Below are positions 1-8,161 of a stretch of 64,000 nucleotides of DNA, piece by piece. The DNA comes from Chitinophagaceae bacterium DXS (lineage in GTDB: Bacteria > Bacteroidota > Bacteroidia > Chitinophagales > Chitinophagaceae). The notes under the pieces are model-generated. The model had not been told where the DNA came from and did not search any database. It worked only from the letters and a program-made list of their open reading frames with translations. The stretch spans positions 4,036,667 through 4,100,666 of the forward strand of contig CP128386.1 of the NCBI GenBank assembly GCA_030345135.1, given 5' to 3'. A program made the position numbers and the translations under genes. Each line of letters starts with the position of its first letter. Positions within the stretch are counted from its first letter, which is position 1.

Positions 1-1
1 T

Positions 2-2269
2 ACACTGAATGAAGTTGTAGTTAAGTCCGGAGGAAAAGATCCTGCATACGAAATCATCCGCAATGCCATTAAGAAAAGGGAAGAATACCGTGCACCTTTG
101 GATTCCTTTACCTGCCAGGCCTATATAAAAATGATGATCAAAACGCGCGGCCTGCCAAAGCGGATCTTTGGTCAGAAAATTGACAGCGCGGATCTGAAAG
201 AAATGGGTGTTGACTCACTTGGGCGCGGTATTGTAGCATTGACTGAATCTGTAACTAAGGTCGCTTATAAAAAACCTGAGAAGCTTAAGCTTGAAGTGCT
301 GTCAGGCAGGGAAAGCGGTTCCGGCGGATATGGATTTAACTTTCCCACTTTTATCAACTTCTATGACAATAATGTGGAAGTAATGAGCGACATCATTGCA
401 CCACGCGGATTTGTTTCTCCGATCGCTAATGATGCGCTTTCTTTTTACAATTACAAGTTTCTCGGATCATTTTTTGAAGATGGAAAAGAAGTCAACCGGA
501 TAAAAGTAATACCTAAAAGAAATTATGAGCCGCTATTCTCCGGAACAATAGAAATAACGGAGGGGGATTGGCGCATCTTCAGTCTCGATCTTCAGCTTAC
601 CAAACAATCACAGTTGCAGATGTTGGATACCATGCACATCCGGCAGATCCACCATGCTATCACACCTAAGGTTTGGCGCGTTAAAGACCAGGTTACTTAC
701 TTTACTTTTAACCTGTTTGGCATTAATGCCATCGGCAACCTGGTTAATATTTATAACGACTACGACCTCAAACCAAAGTTCCCCAAAAACTACTTCAATA
801 ATGTGATTGTGAAGTATGATACAGCTGTGAACAGAAAAACGCTGGCCTACTGGGATTCGATCCGCCCGGTTCCTTTACAACCGGAGGAAGCAAAAGATTT
901 CAGAACCAAGGACAGTGTGTTTAAGGCGAAGAAAGATTCAGGTTATTCCAAAACATTTATTGATTCGCTTCGCGCAAAACAGGGAAAGGTTACTGTGATG
1001 AATATTTTGTGGAACGGTGTAAGGCGGAGCAACTACAACCCCGAAAAATGGACGACTTTTTATTGGAAGCCGTTACTCAAGCAGATACAATATAACACGG
1101 TGGAAGGGCTTGCAATGAATGCAGAAGCAACTATTAAAAGAGCTTATCCTGCAGCAAGCGGTGAACTTAGCTTTACGCCACATGTCCGGTACGGGTTTAG
1201 CAATGGCCATTTAAACGCATGGGGAACTTTTGAATGGAATAACAGAACGTTCAACAAAGACACTTCCGGCAAATATGATTTTGATGAGTTTGGGTTTGGC
1301 AACAATTCGCGCAATCGCTTTTCACTGAGTGGAGGTAAAAGAATAAACCAGTTTAATAAGGATAATCCAATATCGCCTTTATTCAACAGTATTGTGACGC
1401 TTTTCTTTAATCACAATTACATGAAGATCTATGAAAACATTTTTACAGAATTCAACTGGATTCATACGAACAACAATGGTTTGAAGTATGGGCTAAACCT
1501 GCTGTATGAAGATCGGATCCCTGTTGAAAACACGACTGATTTTTCCATCATTAAATATGACTCTCAAAAGTTCACACCGAATTATCCTTATGAAAAGATC
1601 TCGTCGCAGTTTCCGCGTCACCAGGCAGTAATTGCAAGCGCGTTTGTGGAATACCAACCGGGACAAAAATTCATTGAATTCCCCAATGGCAGAATGTTTA
1701 TCGGCTCAAAATATCCAACGTTTACTTTGAATTATCAAAAGGGTATTGAAGGTATTTTGGGCAGCGATGTAAACTTTGACAAATGGTCATTCTCAGCCAG
1801 ACAGGAGCTAAAATTAAAACTCTGGGGACAGTTTAACTACCGTGTTAACATTGGAGGTTTTCTCAATACCAGGAGTGTCTATATACAAGATTACAGGCAC
1901 TTTAATGGTAACCAGATCATTCTTGCCAGTCAATACCTCAATAGTTTTCAGCTAGCGCCATATTACGCAAACAGTACAACTGCTTCATTTTATACCGCCG
2001 CACATATGGAGCATCATTTTAATGGTGCTATCACCAACAAGATTCCGTTATTCAAAAAACTCAATTGGTTTCTCGTAACTGGTAGCAACGCATTTTATGT
2101 AAATAGCAATAACAACTATGTAGAAATCTTCGGTGGTATCGAGAATATCTTCAAGCTCATTCGGGTGGATGTTGTCGGCGCATACCTCAATGGCACAAGC
2201 GGCCAGGTGGCAGTGCGCATTGGACTGGGGGGAATACTTGGAGGAAAAATCTCATTCACGAATAATTGA
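2..2269 (+). CDS. DUF5686 outer-membrane-associated protein, 5' end cut by window
   Basis: The frame is open from base 2, so the gene begins before the window; the first ATG-like codons inside (e.g. TTG at 98) are not the true start. The first visible residues contain NEVVVKSGG, the usual end of a carboxypeptidase-regulatory-like domain that precedes DUF5686 in Bacteroidota. The remaining ~720 residues match the DUF5686 type: a mixed N-terminal part (RNYEPLFSGTIEI, WRIFSLDLQLTK) and then a long C-terminal part with alternating aromatic and glycine-rich strands ending in GGILGGKISFTNN, which looks like an outer membrane beta barrel. Function is unknown in the family; a cell-envelope role is inferred. 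It converges on mreD across a 200-base repeat-containing gap. Confidence 0.85.
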   Translation, partial: TLNEVVVKSGGKDPAYEIIRNAIKKREEYRAPLDSFTCQAYIKMMIKTRGLPKRIFGQKIDSADLKEMGVDSLGRGIVALTESVTKVAYKKPEKLKLEVLSGRESGSGGYGFNFPTFINFYDNNVEVMSDIIAPRGFVSPIANDALSFYNYKFLGSFFEDGKEVNRIKVIPKRNYEPLFSGTIEITEGDWRIFSLDLQLTKQSQLQMLDTMHIRQIHHAITPKVWRVKDQVTYFTFNLFGINAIGNLVNIYNDYDLKPKFPKNYFNNVIVKYDTAVNRKTLAYWDSIRPVPLQPEEAKDFRTKDSVFKAKKDSGYSKTFIDSLRAKQGKVTVMNILWNGVRRSNYNPEKWTTFYWKPLLKQIQYNTVEGLAMNAEATIKRAYPAASGELSFTPHVRYGFSNGHLNAWGTFEWNNRTFNKDTSGKYDFDEFGFGNNSRNRFSLSGGKRINQFNKDNPISPLFNSIVTLFFNHNYMKIYENIFTEFNWIHTNNNGLKYGLNLLYEDRIPVENTTDFSIIKYDSQKFTPNYPYEKISSQFPRHQAVIASAFVEYQPGQKFIEFPNGRMFIGSKYPTFTLNYQKGIEGILGSDVNFDKWSFSARQELKLKLWGQFNYRVNIGGFLNTRSVYIQDYRHFNGNQIILASQYLNSFQLAPYYANSTTASFYTAAHMEHHFNGAITNKIPLFKKLNWFLVTGSNAFYVNSNNNYVEIFGGIENIFKLIRVDVVGAYLNGTSGQVAVRIGLGGILGGKISFTNN

Positions 2270-2471
2270 TAATTGACAAGGGAAAATTGACAACGATTGC
2301 AGCGAAGGAGAACCGGCTAATTTTGTTTGTATAAACACTTCCCTTAACAATTACAGTTACACAGAGCTACACTGAGAAGGCACTGAGTTACACGGAGGGT
2401 TGCCCCATTTGCACATTCGCACATCTACACATCCGCACATTTTCAATTGTCAACTTTCAATTATCAACTGA
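2266..2471. repeat. Nested inverted repeat element between convergent genes
   Basis: The outer arms are AATTGATAATTGACAAGGG near 2264-2284 and TTCAATTGTCAACTTTC near 2441-2460, imperfect reverse complements. The interior carries a CACAGAG/CACTGAG stretch (2357-2396) and a run of GCACATCYRCACAT units (2408-2442). The same building blocks recur in other gaps of this window. It may act as a bidirectional terminator between the DUF5686 gene and mreD, but there is no clean stem plus T-run. Confidence 0.6.
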
Positions 2472-3005
2472 CTACGCCGCGTTTGTTCTGAATTTTGCTT
2501 TGCGCTGGAACAACAATTCGGTTACGTAGATCAGCAACATGCTTACTGCTGTCGTTGCAATTACTTTACTGAAGAAGAAAATGAAATCGTTGAACTGCAA
2601 CCATTCAAGCAGTACGAAATAAAGATTATGGAAGAAGGCCAGGATTAACACATATACGCTGTATGGTGCCCAGCCAAGACTTTTAATGCTTGGTTCTATA
2701 TAAGAAAATTCGGTTTTTTCCTGGGGCAGTAAAACGTTTAATAAGAACGGTCTGATATAGGCAATCAATACACATGGAGCGGCATGCATACCCGGCGTTC
2801 CGGTAAAATAATCCATACACAAACCAAAGATGAATGCAACGATCATCAGGCTGATGCGGGACATATTAAACGGCAACCACAACACAAACAGGAAATATAA
2901 ATACGGTTTTACATATTGATGCAATGGCGGCACTTTGTCCAGCACAAAAGCCTGCACCAGGATGAACAACACAAAGCGGATAATATTTTTAAGTAAAGTG
3001 CTCAT
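2472..3005 (-). CDS. mreD: Rod shape-determining protein MreD
   Basis: 177 residues, almost entirely hydrophobic with about five membrane segments (starting at residues ~5, 35, 50, 75, 110 and 145), as expected for the integral inner-membrane subunit of the MreBCD elongasome. Identification rests on size, topology, the FGLCMDYFTGTPGMHA segment (compare the conserved G-x-x-x-D-x-x-x-G-x-x-G-x-H region of MreD proteins) and its position directly after mreC, with the stop and start codons sharing base 3005. It is the last gene of the operon here: mrdA and rodA, which often follow in Bacteroidota, are absent and a convergent gene lies downstream. Confidence 0.9.
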   Translation of the reverse strand: MSTLLKNIIRFVLFILVQAFVLDKVPPLHQYVKPYLYFLFVLWLPFNMSRISLMIVAFIFGLCMDYFTGTPGMHAAPCVLIAYIRPFLLNVLLPQEKTEFSYIEPSIKSLGWAPYSVYVLILAFFHNLYFVLLEWLQFNDFIFFFSKVIATTAVSMLLIYVTELLFQRKAKFRTNAA

Positions 3006-3856
3006 TAGTTCTTAGGTGTTTGTGCTTCCAGTTGCTTTTGCTCGTTCCAGTTTGCGTTGTCAATAATATAGGCATACTGCATGGTGAAAAAGTTAGTTGC
3101 AGCTTTCACCTTGATATTGTAAGTACTTCCGGAAGGTTCAATGGAAAAATTGTCAATCTGTCCAATCATTAATCCGGGAGGAAATATGCCGGACAAATTA
3201 CTGGTTAGAACGGTATCACCCTTTTGTATTTTTGCAGTCTTAGGAATATTTCTCAATACAACAATTGAAGCATCTTTTCCGTCCCATTCAACAACGCCGT
3301 TATTGTATGCGCCTTTCTTCAGCATTGCACTGATACCCGATTTATGATTGAGCATGCTCATCACTCTGCAGTAGTTATCACTCACCATAATAACCCTTCC
3401 CACTACGCCATCCGGACCAACTACAGCCATATCAGGATGAATGCCCTGCTTTCTGCCTCTGTACAAGGTGATGTAGTTGTTTTCTTCGTTCACTGAGTTA
3501 TTTACCACTTTTGCAGGCAGGTAAGTAAACACACGAACCTTGTAAGTTGAGTCTTGTAACAGGGAATCCAGCTTTTGCTGCTTTGTACTATCAGGCCCTT
3601 CAAAACTTGTCAGCAGCTCGTTACGCAATCTTGCGTTTTCGGCTTCGAGCTGCTTATTCGTTTCTTTCAGCCTGAAATAATATTCTACATTATTGTACTG
3701 CTTGCCCATTTTGCCGGTTATTTGGCCGGCCACATTTGAAAAAACAGCCTCATGCGTTTTATTGTATTTTACAAGTATGGCTATACTTAACCCTTGTAAA
3801 ACAAGGAACATGAAAAAAGTAAAAAAACGCCTTATGAAGAGAATGATGTTACGCAT
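3005..3856 (-). CDS. mreC: Rod shape-determining protein MreC
   Basis: 283 residues. One N-terminal membrane helix (residues ~8-28) is followed by a coiled-coil segment (about 55-85, KETNKQLEAENARLRNELL) and a periplasmic beta-rich domain with the MreC hallmarks ITLYRGRKQGIHPDMAVVGP, GVVGRVI and VLTSNLSGIFPPGLMIG. MreC links cytoplasmic MreB to the periplasmic cell-wall synthesis enzymes. The ATG at 3854-3856 is placed just before the membrane helix. It lies 84 bases downstream of mreB and touches mreD, so the three genes are probably one transcript. Confidence 0.95.
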   Translation of the reverse strand: MRNIILFIRRFFTFFMFLVLQGLSIAILVKYNKTHEAVFSNVAGQITGKMGKQYNNVEYYFRLKETNKQLEAENARLRNELLTSFEGPDSTKQQKLDSLLQDSTYKVRVFTYLPAKVVNNSVNEENNYITLYRGRKQGIHPDMAVVGPDGVVGRVIMVSDNYCRVMSMLNHKSGISAMLKKGAYNNGVVEWDGKDASIVVLRNIPKTAKIQKGDTVLTSNLSGIFPPGLMIGQIDNFSIEPSGSTYNIKVKAATNFFTMQYAYIIDNANWNEQKQLEAQTPKN

Positions 3857-3940
3857 GCAGTTTTCTATAATTCATGATCCGATACCAGGAAACCGCAGAA
3901 CGGAACACCGGATAACAGATTTTCTTCGTGAGCACCAGTT

Positions 3941-4966
3941 CTATCGCATTACAAACGGATAGCGCTGATAATTTTTTAATGAGATTCCCGTACCACGCAC
4001 TACACTCTTCAATGGATCATCCGCAATATGTACAGGCAATTTAATTTTCTGGCTTAAACGCTTGTCCAATCCACGAAGTAAAGCACCACCACCAGTCAGG
4101 TACAACCCTCTGCGGTAGATATCCGCAGCCAGCTCAGGAGGTGTGGTTTCCAAAGCTTTTAAAATAGCTTCTTCTATTTTAAAGATGCTTTTATCCAATG
4201 CTTCGGCAATTTCCTGGTAGCTCACCATAATTTGCTTGGGAATACCGGTAACAAGGTCACGGCCGTTTACGGGTATATCATCCGGAGGAGTTTCCAGGTC
4301 TTTCATCGCAGCACCGATCTGGATCTTGATCTGCTCCGCAGTTCTTTCACCGATCAGTAAGCTGTGGTAACGGCGCAAAGCTTCCATAATGTCAGCTGTA
4401 AATTCATCACCCGCGATACGGATACTTTGGTCGCACACAATACCGGCCAACGCAATAACGGTAATACCAGTGGTACCACCTCCAATGTCAATGATCATGT
4501 TACCAACCGGCTCTTCCACGTCGATACCGATACCTAGTGCAGCCGCCATTGGCTCGTGAATAAGATAAACCTCTTTTGCACCTGCCTGCTCAGCACTATC
4601 CCTAACCGCACGTTTTTCTACCTCCGTAATGCTTGATGGTATGCAGATCATCATTCTCCAGCTTGGGGGGAACAATGGCTTTTTGGAATAGATCATTTTG
4701 ATCATTTCACGGATCATCAGCTCAGCAGCGTTAAAGTCGGCGATTACACCATCTTTCAGCGGCCTTACGGTACGGATGCTTTCGTGTGTTTTTTCATGCA
4801 TCAATAAGGCACGTTTACCCACAGCCAAAACCTCTTTAGGGTTGTTACGGTTAAGTGCAACTATTGAAGGCTCATTCACCACAATTTCATCGTTATGTAT
4901 AATAAGGGTATTTGCGGTACCCAGATCCATTGCTATTTCTTGTGTAAAAAAATTAAAAAGTCCCAT
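3941..4966 (-). CDS. mreB: Rod shape-determining actin homologue MreB
   Basis: 341 residues from the ATG at 4964-4966, which gives the usual N-terminus MGLFNFFTQEIAMDLGTANT; an upstream in-frame extension to 5008 is not conserved-looking and is rejected. The actin-fold nucleotide-binding motifs are clear: phosphate-1 DLGTANT (14-20), HEPMAAALG (about 137-145), phosphate-2 DIGGGTT (160-166) and the adenosine motif LTGGGALLRGL near the C-terminus. MreB polymers guide lateral wall synthesis under the inner membrane. It is the first gene of mreBCD. Bases 4967-5180 upstream are AT-rich and presumably hold the promoter, though no strict TAnnTTTG element is seen. Confidence 0.98.
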   Translation of the reverse strand: MGLFNFFTQEIAMDLGTANTLIIHNDEIVVNEPSIVALNRNNPKEVLAVGKRALLMHEKTHESIRTVRPLKDGVIADFNAAELMIREMIKMIYSKKPLFPPSWRMMICIPSSITEVEKRAVRDSAEQAGAKEVYLIHEPMAAALGIGIDVEEPVGNMIIDIGGGTTGITVIALAGIVCDQSIRIAGDEFTADIMEALRRYHSLLIGERTAEQIKIQIGAAMKDLETPPDDIPVNGRDLVTGIPKQIMVSYQEIAEALDKSIFKIEEAILKALETTPPELAADIYRRGLYLTGGGALLRGLDKRLSQKIKLPVHIADDPLKSVVRGTGISLKNYQRYPFVMR

Positions 4967-5181
4967 TATATGAATTGTATTCCTTGTATTGTTATCGAAT
5001 GCCTGCAAAATTCATAGAAATAACCCGAATAAACAAAAAGCAGAAATTTTTACTTTTTCAGCTTCCCTCTGAATTAACATTCACCCAGACTAAATGTGTA
5101 AATTTTTATCGGCCTATTAGAAAATACTGTACCAAAAACGATTTTCTTCCAACTTATTCTTCTTTTTAATCATAAAAAGAA

Positions 5182-6471
5182 TTACTCGAGCTTTTCACCT
5201 TTCGAAGCCTTCTCCTTTAGCTGTTGAAAGTATGCTTTCGTTTCAGGAGCAAAATAAGGAAGTACCTCTTCCGGATATTTTCTTTCTGCTGATTCAAGAA
5301 ACTCTAACGCTTTTTCAGGATGGTTATTTTGCGAAGCAATTATCGCGGCTGTTCCGTACGCAAAACGGTAATTATTAAGCAACTGGATATTATCCCTGTT
5401 ATTGAGGTATGACCTGGATTCAGTAGAAATATGTTGCAGTTTCTGCAATCTTAGCTCAAGTTCAAAAGTATTATCGCCTTTGGGATGAGTTACCATTTTG
5501 GAAGTCAGGCCGCGCGATTGCAGGTACGTATCCAGGAAAAGACTCATATTAGGCGGAACATCGCCCGCAAAAAACACTTCTTTTTCAAAGGAATTTTGCT
5601 GTAAAAGATTGAGGACAATTTTATCTGAGCGTAGAATAAACTTACTTGCGTAGGTTGGTTTTAGCTGCCAGGTGATCAGGGAATCACCATATTTATCATT
5701 TTTATTGTTGATCGTAACGCTTCTTGTCGTCCATTTCTCTACCTCTACTTTAGCCAGGTCATCCGCAGAATAGGAGACATTCAATATGCCCTTTGTCTGC
5801 AGCCATGCAGGATACCACCTGGTATTCAACAGGTTAAGATCAATAAAACGGACATCCACCCGATACCGCTCAATCACCTGGAGATACAGCAGATAATACA
5901 GATACATATCGCCATTGGTAAACAGGTAAGCGCCGGCCGAGCATTCATCAACCACCTGGCGGAAATAATCCAGGACAGTTCTGTTCACACCACCACGCTG
6001 AAATGCCTGGCGCAAACACCATTCGGCCGAGTCTCTCTTGTCCTCATAAAAATACCTGTAAGCCTGTGAACCCCATGCTGTAAGGATTTTTGTGTGCGGA
6101 TCGAGCAGCAGAATTTCTCCTTTATAAGTATCACTGTCACTAAGTGCAATGGATTTTTGAAAAGCTTCACTGGCCTTCATGGTTTGATGAAGATCCACAT
6201 CAAGCATCGTTTCTCCGTCGAAGGAATTAAGCCTGTCAAGCGCATAGCCATAATAATACCAGGCTTCTGCTTTGGTTGAATCGACGGCAACCACTTTTTG
6301 CAAAAGATCGACAGCCTGAGTGTAATCCGGCGACAGATCCATGCGGTTGCGCTTCATTTCAGCCTTGGCTTTTTCAAGGTTATGGGCGGCATCGGCTGCT
6401 GCATCCTGGGCCAGGGCTGCATTCGACGCTGCAATCATGAAAAAAAGTATGTATAAAAAAAGTTTTTTCAT
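5182..6471 (-). CDS. Exported TPR protein with a DUF2723-like segment
   Basis: 429 residues from the ATG at 6469-6471, chosen because it starts a classical signal peptide (MKKLFLYILFFMIAASNAA, cleavage near ALAQ). A longer frame to 6507 would overlap purD. After the signal come TPR-like helices (residues ~25-150, with AWYYYGYALDRL), and similar helices at the C-terminus (ASQNNHPEKALEFLESAERK). The middle contains AGAYLFTNGDMYLYYLLYLQ followed by VDVRFIDLNLLNTRWYPAWL, which resembles the soluble tail of DUF2723 membrane proteins (LLFTNGDNDTxPLWYxQ and VxNLSLLNTDWY). No membrane-embedded catalytic part is present. Function unknown; 16 bases downstream of purD and probably cotranscribed. Confidence 0.7.
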   Translation of the reverse strand: MKKLFLYILFFMIAASNAALAQDAAADAAHNLEKAKAEMKRNRMDLSPDYTQAVDLLQKVVAVDSTKAEAWYYYGYALDRLNSFDGETMLDVDLHQTMKASEAFQKSIALSDSDTYKGEILLLDPHTKILTAWGSQAYRYFYEDKRDSAEWCLRQAFQRGGVNRTVLDYFRQVVDECSAGAYLFTNGDMYLYYLLYLQVIERYRVDVRFIDLNLLNTRWYPAWLQTKGILNVSYSADDLAKVEVEKWTTRSVTINNKNDKYGDSLITWQLKPTYASKFILRSDKIVLNLLQQNSFEKEVFFAGDVPPNMSLFLDTYLQSRGLTSKMVTHPKGDNTFELELRLQKLQHISTESRSYLNNRDNIQLLNNYRFAYGTAAIIASQNNHPEKALEFLESAERKYPEEVLPYFAPETKAYFQQLKEKASKGEKLE

Positions 6472-6487
6472 CCAGGTATAACGTGGT

Positions 6488-7756
6488 TTATTCAAATTCA
6501 AAACCAATATCCTTCCTGTAATAGATCCCTTCGAAATTAATTTTCTTTAGTGCTTCTTCCGAACGCTCAACGGCTTCTTTAATATTTTCACCATAGGAGC
6601 TCACTGCCAATACTCTTCCGCCGTTTGTAACCACTCCGTTTTCCGCCTGTTTGGTTCCTGCATGAAAAACAATGGTATTCTTATCAAACGATCCATCAAG
6701 ACCGGTTATTACTTTATTCTTCTCATAATCACCGGGATATCCGCCACTTACAGCTACAACGGTACAACAAGCGCGGTTATCAAAATCAATTACAATATTT
6801 TTTAACGTATTGTTATGTAAAGCCACAAAAAGCTCTACCAGGCTATTTTTCAGCCTTGGCATTACCACCTCTGTCTCGGGGTCACCCATGCGGCAGTTAT
6901 ACTCAATAACAAAAGGCTCATCGCCTACTTTTATCAGGCCAAAGAACACAAAACCCTTATAAACGATATTTTCCTTTGCAAATCCGTTAATGGTTGGTTT
7001 AATGATCGTCTCTTCCACCTTTTGCATAAACGCTTCATCCGCAAAAGGCACCGGGCTTACACAGCCCATACCACCGGTATTCAGACCTGTGTCACCTTCG
7101 CCAATGCGCTTGTAATCTTTCGCGTGGCCGATAATTTTATAGTCAGCTCCATCAGTCAACACGAACACGCTGATTTCAATTCCTGTCAAAAACTGTTCAA
7201 TAACCACTTTGGAAGATGCATCTCCAAACTGGCGATTGACGATCATTTCTTCAAAAACATCCAATGCTTCTTCATGTGTATTGCTGATTACCACGCCTTT
7301 ACCAGCAGCAAGACCATCTGCCTTTAATACGATTGGCAGGCTGTGAGAGGCGATGTATTTCTTTCCTTCTTCAAAATTTTCGGACGTGAATTCTGCATAA
7401 CCGGCAGTAGGAATATTGTGCCTTTGCATGAATTTTTTGGAAAAAGCCTTGCTTCCTTCCAACTGGGCGCCGAATTGAGAAGGGCCAACCACCATAATAT
7501 CTTCTCCGGCAAAATAATCGTAGGCGCCTTTCACCAGTGGCTCTTCGGGGCCCACCACCAGCATTTGAATTTTATTCTCTTTGCAAAACTTCTTCTGGCT
7601 CTCAAAATCATTTACGCCAATTGCCACATTGGTTCCAAAAGCAGAGGTGCCGGCATTACCGGGAGCGATAAACAATGAAGAGCAAAGTTTGTCCTGGCTT
7701 ATTTTCCATGCCAGCGCATGCTCCCGTCCACCTGAACCCAAAAGAAGAATATTCAT
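6488..7756 (-). CDS. purD: Phosphoribosylamine-glycine ligase
   Basis: 422 residues, the normal length. PurD joins glycine to phosphoribosylamine using ATP in the second step of purine synthesis. The N-terminal domain starts MNILLLGSGGREHALAWKIS with VVGPEEPLVKG near 68-77. The ATP-grasp domain has the LKADGLAAGKGVVI loop (144-157) and the metal/phosphate motif EYNCRMGDPETE near residue 285. The C-terminal domain has VAVSGGYPGDYEKNK. All key residues appear present. The next gene downstream on the same strand is the TPR protein. Confidence 0.98.
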   Translation of the reverse strand: MNILLLGSGGREHALAWKISQDKLCSSLFIAPGNAGTSAFGTNVAIGVNDFESQKKFCKENKIQMLVVGPEEPLVKGAYDYFAGEDIMVVGPSQFGAQLEGSKAFSKKFMQRHNIPTAGYAEFTSENFEEGKKYIASHSLPIVLKADGLAAGKGVVISNTHEEALDVFEEMIVNRQFGDASSKVVIEQFLTGIEISVFVLTDGADYKIIGHAKDYKRIGEGDTGLNTGGMGCVSPVPFADEAFMQKVEETIIKPTINGFAKENIVYKGFVFFGLIKVGDEPFVIEYNCRMGDPETEVVMPRLKNSLVELFVALHNNTLKNIVIDFDNRACCTVVAVSGGYPGDYEKNKVITGLDGSFDKNTIVFHAGTKQAENGVVTNGGRVLAVSSYGENIKEAVERSEEALKKINFEGIYYRKDIGFEFE

Positions 7757-8161
7757 AGCTGATTTTTAAAAATTGAACGAAAGTAAATAGTTGAGCGCGA
7801 ATATTGTAAAGAAGTTTTGGAGCTGTCAGCTGTCAGCTATCAGCTATCAGCCTGTTTCGACTGTTCCAGAACACCGTTTAATTACCACATGTTAGTCGTA
7901 AAAAGACGATTTTTTAAAATTCTATGCTTCTACCTCAAGCCTTAATCCTCAAACCTCACAGCTGACACCTGATACCTGAAACCTGATACCCAAAGCTCAT
8001 AGCCAATAGCTAAAAGCTAACAGCCAATTAAGTGTTTAAACGTAAAGCTGCCGTTCAATGTTGCATTTTCTCACTTTTTTCGAGCATAATATAAATTTCT
8101 CTGTATTTTACGCCGCCCCCAAACGGCGCAACGTCAAAAAAACATAAGAAAATTCTACTCT
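7757..8161. other. Gap between purD and the POT transporter, repeat rich
   Basis: No gene is visible in these 405 bases. Two clusters of the AGCTATCAGCTGTCAGC repeat family lie at about 7821-7852 and 7967-8025, and a run of related CCTGATACC / CCTCAAACC words at 7930-7995. A small hairpin with a 5-base-pair GC stem (8111-8115 with 8124-8128) sits about 35 bases before the transporter start. The gap lies between divergent genes and must hold both promoters, but neither is clear. Confidence 0.6.

Noticed and set aside
4967-5008. N-terminal extension of MreB
   Set aside because: The 14 extra residues are not MreB-like; MGLFNFF at 4966 is the usual start.
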